Below are positions 5,030 to 8,579 of a stretch of DNA of 8,579 bases, piece by piece. Source of the DNA: Anaerolineae bacterium (GTDB taxonomy: Bacteria; Chloroflexota; Anaerolineae; Anaerolineales; Villigracilaceae); contig DNDO01000232.1 in assembly GCA_003484265.1 (NCBI GenBank), forward strand, positions 7,031 to 15,609. The letters run 5' to 3'. Each line of letters starts with the position of its first letter. Within the stretch, counting starts at the first letter, position 1. A model generated the notes under the pieces. The model worked only from the letters and a program-made list of their open reading frames with translations, was not told where the DNA came from and ran no database searches. Position numbers and translations under genes: made by a program.

Positions 5030-6862
5030 TTAATCTGTGGCAGCATCAGTGGGCGGAGTTTCCTCCAGTTCCACATTGACACCGGTAAAATAACCGCTGC
5101 TTTCGCTATATGGTGAATAATATTTATATCCGCCGTAATAGTAGCTTCGGTTGCGGGGAATGCGGTTCAAGACCACACCCACAACCCTTGCTCCGGCACG
5201 TTTATATGTTTCAAGGGTGCTGCGTGCGGCTTCCGCACGGGTCACCCCCGGGCGGATCACGATGAGGACTGCATCCACTTTTGCAGCCAGCACCTGACCA
5301 TCAGCCACCAGGGATGGAGGGGTATCAATGACCACCATTTCTGTACCTGCTTGCAGTTCTTCGAGGATCTTTTCCATTCTATCAGAACCTAGCAGTTCAG
5401 CGGGATTTGGCGGAAGATTTCCGCTGGTTATGATCGTCAGGTGCGGCAAACTCACTTTGTTATGTGAAATCTTTTGAATATTCTTCTGGTCGCGGAATAG
5501 ATTACTAAGTCCATCATGGTTGGGCAACCCCATGTAGCTGTGCACATGCGGATGCCGCATATCGGCATCTATCAACGCGACCTGTTTTTTTGCCTGACTG
5601 TAAATTGCCGCCAGGTTCACAGCAACTGTCGTTTTCCCTTCAGCCGGTTCGGGACTGGTAACGATCAAGGTGCGGATCGGTCGTTGGACGGAGGCATATT
5701 CGAGATTGGTGCGAAGCGAGCGGAACGCTTCCGATACAGGCGACCTTGGCTGGCGCGCGACGTATACTTCCTCGCCCTTGGTTCGATACTGCATTTCAGC
5801 GACAAACCCTAGGACAGGTATACCCAGAAGGCGCTCGACCTCATCCGGCGTTTTCAAAGTATCATCGAGATGTTCAAAGATGAATACAATGCCGACTGCC
5901 AGCATCAAGCCCACGATTGCGGCAAGGACAATGTTCATCAATGTTCGAGGGCGGACGGGCATATCTGGTACGGATGCTGGTTCGATTTGTACAATGTTCG
6001 GCGTGTTTTGCAACCGGGCCAGTCGGATCGTTTCAAGACTGCTCAATAAATTGATGTAGATCTGTTGATACAACCCGAGTGTGGATTGTAGTTGTGCCAG
6101 TTGCGGGTCATCGCTGTTCCCAGCTTCGATCGGTTGACCAAGAACGACCAGGTTCGAATAAATTTCCTGATAGAGGGTCAACAAAGGTTTGATCTGGTCA
6201 AGGCGCGCCTGTTTTTCGGCAATGATGATTTTATTTTGAGTAACATAATCGGGCAGTGCGGCAATTTCCTGTTCCAACACCAATACTTCCTGTTGCAACG
6301 GTGTGATTTGCGCCTCCAATTGTGCGATCTGATCTTTCAAGTTCTGGTTCGATATCTGGCTGATTACAGTCTGCAGACTTGATATCTGGGCTTCCATTTG
6401 TTGGACCTGGTCATGCAGGCTGGCTTCCGCCGAGGTGAAGCGCACAGCCTGGAAGTTCTCGTTTTGCTCGATCAATTTTTCGACCAAAACATTTGCAATT
6501 TGTGCAACATGTTCGGGACTCTGATCTTCCACTGTCAATTGGATGACTTGTGTGTCCCTGATCTGTTGGGCACTGACCTGCTCAAGTGCGATTTCATAGC
6601 CAAGCTGTTCAGACGCAGCCTCCAATACGGGGCGTGTCGTCACCAGTTGGATATAAGTTTGCGTTAGTTGTTGACCGCTGAGATATGTGTAATCAGACGC
6701 TGTCTCATGCGAGGGGCGCAGGATCATGACACGAGTGGACGCCTCATAAACAGGCACCTGATAGCGGCTGGCGATATATCCGCCTCCCCCACCCAGAATC
6801 AGACCCAGGATAAGCAGCCATGCCCAATGCCTGACAATACGAAAATATTCCTTCAAATCCAT
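5030..6862 (-). CDS. Polysaccharide co-polymerase/bacterial tyrosine autokinase (Wzz-BY-kinase fusion)
   Basis: A 610-residue inner-membrane protein that controls chain length and export of a capsular or exopolysaccharide and phosphorylates itself on tyrosine. From the ATG at 6862 the N-terminus (MDLKEYFRIVRHWAWLL) is typical of Wzz, with a first membrane segment at about 13-32 and a glycine run GGGGG. A long Gln/Glu-rich, coiled-coil-like extracytoplasmic region spans about 140-285. A proline motif (PDMPVRP) precedes the second membrane segment, at about 309-330. The cytoplasmic kinase has the oligomerisation motif EX2RX2R (E378, R381, R384), Walker A EPAEGKTT with K410, Walker A' LIDADMR (about 430-436) and Walker B VVIDTPP (510-516). 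A tyrosine cluster follows at 574-591 (eight Tyr). All BY-kinase elements are intact, in one chain as in Proteobacteria rather than split as in Firmicutes. A longer in-frame ATG at 6916 exists but has no good ribosome-binding site. The cognate phosphatase gene follows. Confidence 0.95.
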   Translation of the reverse strand: MDLKEYFRIVRHWAWLLILGLILGGGGGYIASRYQVPVYEASTRVMILRPSHETASDYTYLSGQQLTQTYIQLVTTRPVLEAASEQLGYEIALEQVSAQQIRDTQVIQLTVEDQSPEHVAQIANVLVEKLIEQNENFQAVRFTSAEASLHDQVQQMEAQISSLQTVISQISNQNLKDQIAQLEAQITPLQQEVLVLEQEIAALPDYVTQNKIIIAEKQARLDQIKPLLTLYQEIYSNLVVLGQPIEAGNSDDPQLAQLQSTLGLYQQIYINLLSSLETIRLARLQNTPNIVQIEPASVPDMPVRPRTLMNIVLAAIVGLMLAVGIVFIFEHLDDTLKTPDEVERLLGIPVLGFVAEMQYRTKGEEVYVARQPRSPVSEAFRSLRTNLEYASVQRPIRTLIVTSPEPAEGKTTVAVNLAAIYSQAKKQVALIDADMRHPHVHSYMGLPNHDGLSNLFRDQKNIQKISHNKVSLPHLTIITSGNLPPNPAELLGSDRMEKILEELQAGTEMVVIDTPPSLVADGQVLAAKVDAVLIVIRPGVTRAEAARSTLETYKRAGARVVGVVLNRIPRNRSYYYGGYKYYSPYSESSGYFTGVNVELEETPPTDAATD

Positions 6863-6868
6863 TGATAA

Positions 6869-6873
6869 CTCCC
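6869..6873 (-). promoter_or_regulatory. Shine-Dalgarno deciding the Wzz/BY-kinase start
   Basis: GGGAG lies 6 bases before the ATG at 6862. It favours this start over the in-frame ATG at 6916, which would add 18 residues ahead of the normal family N-terminus. Confidence 0.7.
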
Positions 6874-6920
6874 ATGCATCATGGTTAAACTGAAATGAAC
6901 TAAGCAAGCCCCACATTCAT

Positions 6921-6950
6921 ATTTTACACAATAAGTACGACTTTTGACTA
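6921..6950 (-). promoter_or_regulatory. Possible sigma-70-type promoter before the Wzz/BY-kinase gene
   Basis: In the 88-base gap before the kinase gene, the minus strand carries TAAAAT (6926-6921) as a candidate -10. TAGTCA (6950-6945), 18 bases further upstream, is a 4-of-6 match to the -35 consensus. The gap is larger than elsewhere in the operon, so an internal promoter is reasonable. Such matches arise easily in AT-rich spacers and the call is weak. Confidence 0.25.
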
Positions 6951-8111
6951 TCAAACCACTGACTGCCTTGCACGTTTAAGTGCGCTTTGAACCGATTTCA
7001 CCACCAGGGAAATTGAACCATCAGATAATGTTGGATAAAGCGGCAGGGTAACTTCTCTTGTAGCCAGCGCTTCGGTCATTTTCAATTTAGATGAAACCGG
7101 CATATTCATTCCGCGGTATTCGCTGAACAAATGAATTGGAGGGTAATGAAAACTGGTCTGAATTCCATTTTCTTTCATGTGTTCAAGAAACTCATCCCTT
7201 CCAATACCGACAGGCAAAAGGATTGGCAGTAAATGACAAGCAGATACACCAGGATGGTTTTGAAAAGGTGTACCTGCTTCAGGGCAGGATTCCCGGAGCA
7301 ATTCGTGGTACAGAGTCGTCTTCTTCCGCCGTAACTGATTATTATTCGGGAGTTTCTTGAGTTGTACCCGACCCAGAGCGGAACGGATCTCATCAATGCG
7401 ATAGTTGTAACCCAGATCCACAACATCATAACTCCAGGCGTGGCCCTGATGACGGTCCCATGTCAGGCTGGTCATGCCGTGCGAACGCAGGATGCGGAGT
7501 TTCTCAGCCAGTTGATCGTTATTCGTAACCAACATGCCGCCTTCCCCAGTTGTCATGTTCTTATTAGAGAAGAAACTGAAACAACCGACCTGCCCCCAAG
7601 TGCCCAACATGCGGTCTTCAAGTTTCGAACCGACAGCATGAGAGGCATCCTCAATGACGATTAATCCATGTTTCTCTGCGAGCGACAGGATCGCAGGCAT
7701 ATCACAGGCATACCCTCCGTAATGGACAACCAGAATGGCACGCGTTCTGGGGGTTATACATGCTTCAATTGATGCCACGGAAATATTCAAACTGGCTTCG
7801 CCTTCGATATCAGCAAATACGGGAGTGGCTCCAGTGTAGCGAACGGCATTCGCTGTAGCAACAAACGTCAAAGAGGGAAGAATCGCCTCATCGCCTGGAC
7901 CCAGACCTGATACAACACAAGCAAGATGCAGCGCCGCTGTGGCATTTGTCATGGCAATTGCATGGCGCGCACCAACGAAAGCCGCGAACTCACATTCAAA
8001 CTCATGGGTTACAGTTCCCATTGTGAGCCAGCCGCTTTTCACCACGTGCTTGACTGCTTCAATTTCTTCATCTCCAAAATCCACATCGGATAGCGGGACG
8101 CGCCAATTCAC
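6951..8111 (-). CDS. DegT/DnrJ/EryC1/StrS-family PLP-dependent sugar aminotransferase
   Basis: A 386-residue protein of full family length. It is expected to transfer an amino group, usually from glutamate, to a keto-sugar nucleotide in the cytoplasm, making amino sugars for surface polysaccharide or glycoprotein glycans. Visible motifs in order are: the opening VPLSDVDFGDEEIEAV; SGWLTMG (26-32); the PLP-phosphate region TNATAALHLA (55-64); PSLTFVATANAV (79-90); IEDASHAVG (153-161), with the PLP-ring Asp at 155; and FSFFSNKNMTTGEGG (178-192), with the Schiff-base lysine at 184. YNYRIDEIRSALG (235-247) and the C-terminal TSFHYPPIHLF (319-329) are also standard for the family. The start is GTG, supported by GAGGAG 8 bases upstream; only 5 bases separate it from the preceding stop. 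Substrate (4-keto or 3-keto sugar) cannot be assigned from the sequence alone. Some family members are instead dehydratases, but these lack the lysine that is present here. Confidence 0.95.
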   Translation of the reverse strand: MNWRVPLSDVDFGDEEIEAVKHVVKSGWLTMGTVTHEFECEFAAFVGARHAIAMTNATAALHLACVVSGLGPGDEAILPSLTFVATANAVRYTGATPVFADIEGEASLNISVASIEACITPRTRAILVVHYGGYACDMPAILSLAEKHGLIVIEDASHAVGSKLEDRMLGTWGQVGCFSFFSNKNMTTGEGGMLVTNNDQLAEKLRILRSHGMTSLTWDRHQGHAWSYDVVDLGYNYRIDEIRSALGRVQLKKLPNNNQLRRKKTTLYHELLRESCPEAGTPFQNHPGVSACHLLPILLPVGIGRDEFLEHMKENGIQTSFHYPPIHLFSEYRGMNMPVSSKLKMTEALATREVTLPLYPTLSDGSISLVVKSVQSALKRARQSVV

Positions 8112-8116
8112 TCTGA

Positions 8117-8579
8117 TTACTCCTCGGGTAGAAATTTCTTGCGCATGCTGACAAAATCGTCAGCCGCCTGGGCATAGTCATCCGGACGCCCCAGGTCCAT
8201 CCAATAGCCCTCGAAGGCATAGCCAACGATTTTTTCGCCGGCTTCCAGCATCTTCAAGACGAGTTCTGGGAAATCAAGATACATGTTAATCGGGATATAT
8301 TTCTTCACTTCCGGCTCAAAAACATAGATACCCATGCTTACAGTGTAATCGTATACCGGCTTTTCGATGTAGCCACTGATAGTATTGTTCGCACTCCATT
8401 GTACAACCCCCAGGTCCACCTTAACCTGGCGCTGGTGAACCGCAATCGTTGCAATGCCGCCTTGAGATTTGTGAAAAGCCACAAGCTCCTTCAAATCCAA
8501 CGTAGTTAAAATATCACCATTGGTTACCAAAAAAGATGAATCCAAGCTTTTTATCAAAGCAAGCGGACCTGCCGTACCC
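8117..8579 (-). CDS. Sugar-1-phosphate nucleotidyltransferase (NDP-sugar pyrophosphorylase), 5'-truncated
   Basis: This is the C-terminal 153 residues of a nucleotidyltransferase; the gene begins beyond the right edge, since the frame stays open to the last base. Family members couple a sugar 1-phosphate to an NTP, giving an NDP-sugar and pyrophosphate in the cytoplasm. The first visible residues read GTAGPLALI, the conserved stretch after the nucleotide-binding part of PF00483. They are followed by FLVTNGDIL, where the Asp of NGD is the usual metal ligand. Near the end, GYWMDLGRPDDY is the typical closing motif of mannose-1-phosphate guanylyltransferase and glucose-1-phosphate thymidylyltransferase relatives. 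No left-handed beta-helix hexapeptide repeat follows, so this is the short, single-domain form. The nucleotide and sugar cannot be told from this fragment. Its last codons, GAG GAG TAA, supply the ribosome-binding site of the next gene, which points to one operon. Confidence 0.9.
   Translation of the reverse strand, partial: GTAGPLALIKSLDSSFLVTNGDILTTLDLKELVAFHKSQGGIATIAVHQRQVKVDLGVVQWSANNTISGYIEKPVYDYTVSMGIYVFEPEVKKYIPINMYLDFPELVLKMLEAGEKIVGYAFEGYWMDLGRPDDYAQAADDFVSMRKKFLPEE
8120..8125 (-). promoter_or_regulatory. Shine-Dalgarno of the aminotransferase gene, inside the upstream gene's end
   Basis: GAGGAG on the minus strand lies 8 bases before the GTG start at 8111 and coincides with the last two sense codons of the nucleotidyltransferase gene. 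It decides the GTG start. It also suggests translational coupling, because ribosomes terminating at the stop (8119-8117) sit directly on the next initiation site. Confidence 0.75.

Noticed and set aside
5516..6865. Several plus-strand open frames of 65-129 codons across the kinase gene
   Set aside because: They are antisense to a gene with complete motifs, have Cys/Arg-rich random-looking translations, overlap one another, and none encodes a recognisable domain.
6863..6916. Upstream in-frame ATG for the Wzz/BY-kinase
   Set aside because: The added 18 residues do not resemble the family, and the ATG at 6862 has GGGAG 6 bases upstream and begins exactly where Wzz proteins normally begin.
1..8579. 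CRISPR array, tRNA, rRNA, insertion sequence, attachment site or phage genes
   Set aside because: No regularly spaced direct repeats, cloverleaf sequence, transposase or integrase motifs, or long terminal repeats were seen; the window is filled by envelope-polysaccharide genes.

Overview
All supported genes lie on the minus strand, so the window reads biologically from its right end to its left end. It is a cell-envelope and surface-polysaccharide locus. The combination of a DUF4012 protein, a DUF2723 (TMEM260-type) membrane protein, a Wzz/BY-kinase fusion and a short DUF5668-like N-terminus suggests the phylum Chloroflexota, probably Anaerolineae. This is an inference from gene content and protein style; no marker gene is present and no search was run.

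In transcription order: (1) the 3' part of a nucleotide-sugar pyrophosphorylase gene (8579-8117), which runs off the right edge; (2) a DegT/DnrJ/EryC1/StrS-family PLP sugar aminotransferase (8111-6951), starting with GTG five bases after the previous stop; (3) a polysaccharide co-polymerase fused to a bacterial tyrosine kinase (6862-5030); (4) a low-molecular-weight protein tyrosine phosphatase (4937-4455); (5) a large membrane-anchored DUF4012 protein (4425-2428), starting with TTG; (6) an unrecognised 202-residue secreted protein with four cysteines (2363-1755); (7) a polytopic DUF2723 membrane protein, a putative GT-C glycosyltransferase (1692-208); and (8) the first 20 codons of a small membrane protein resembling DUF5668/LiaI-LiaF-like proteins (60-1), cut by the left edge.

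Genes 1 and 2 would supply activated or aminated sugars. The Wzz/BY-kinase would control polymer length and export through tyrosine phosphorylation, and the adjacent phosphatase would reverse it. DUF4012, the secreted protein and DUF2723 form a less understood second half. One reading is that this half handles, anchors or glycosylates an extracytoplasmic product.

The main non-coding signal is a perfect 15-bp inverted repeat (1698-1732) between the secreted-protein gene and the DUF2723 gene. It looks like an intrinsic terminator for the minus strand, but it ends only 5 bases before the most likely DUF2723 start codon and its stem contains the only plausible ribosome-binding bases. No gap between genes exceeds 300 bases. 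No tRNA, rRNA, CRISPR array, insertion sequence or transposase was seen. The plus-strand open frames look like shadows of the minus-strand genes.
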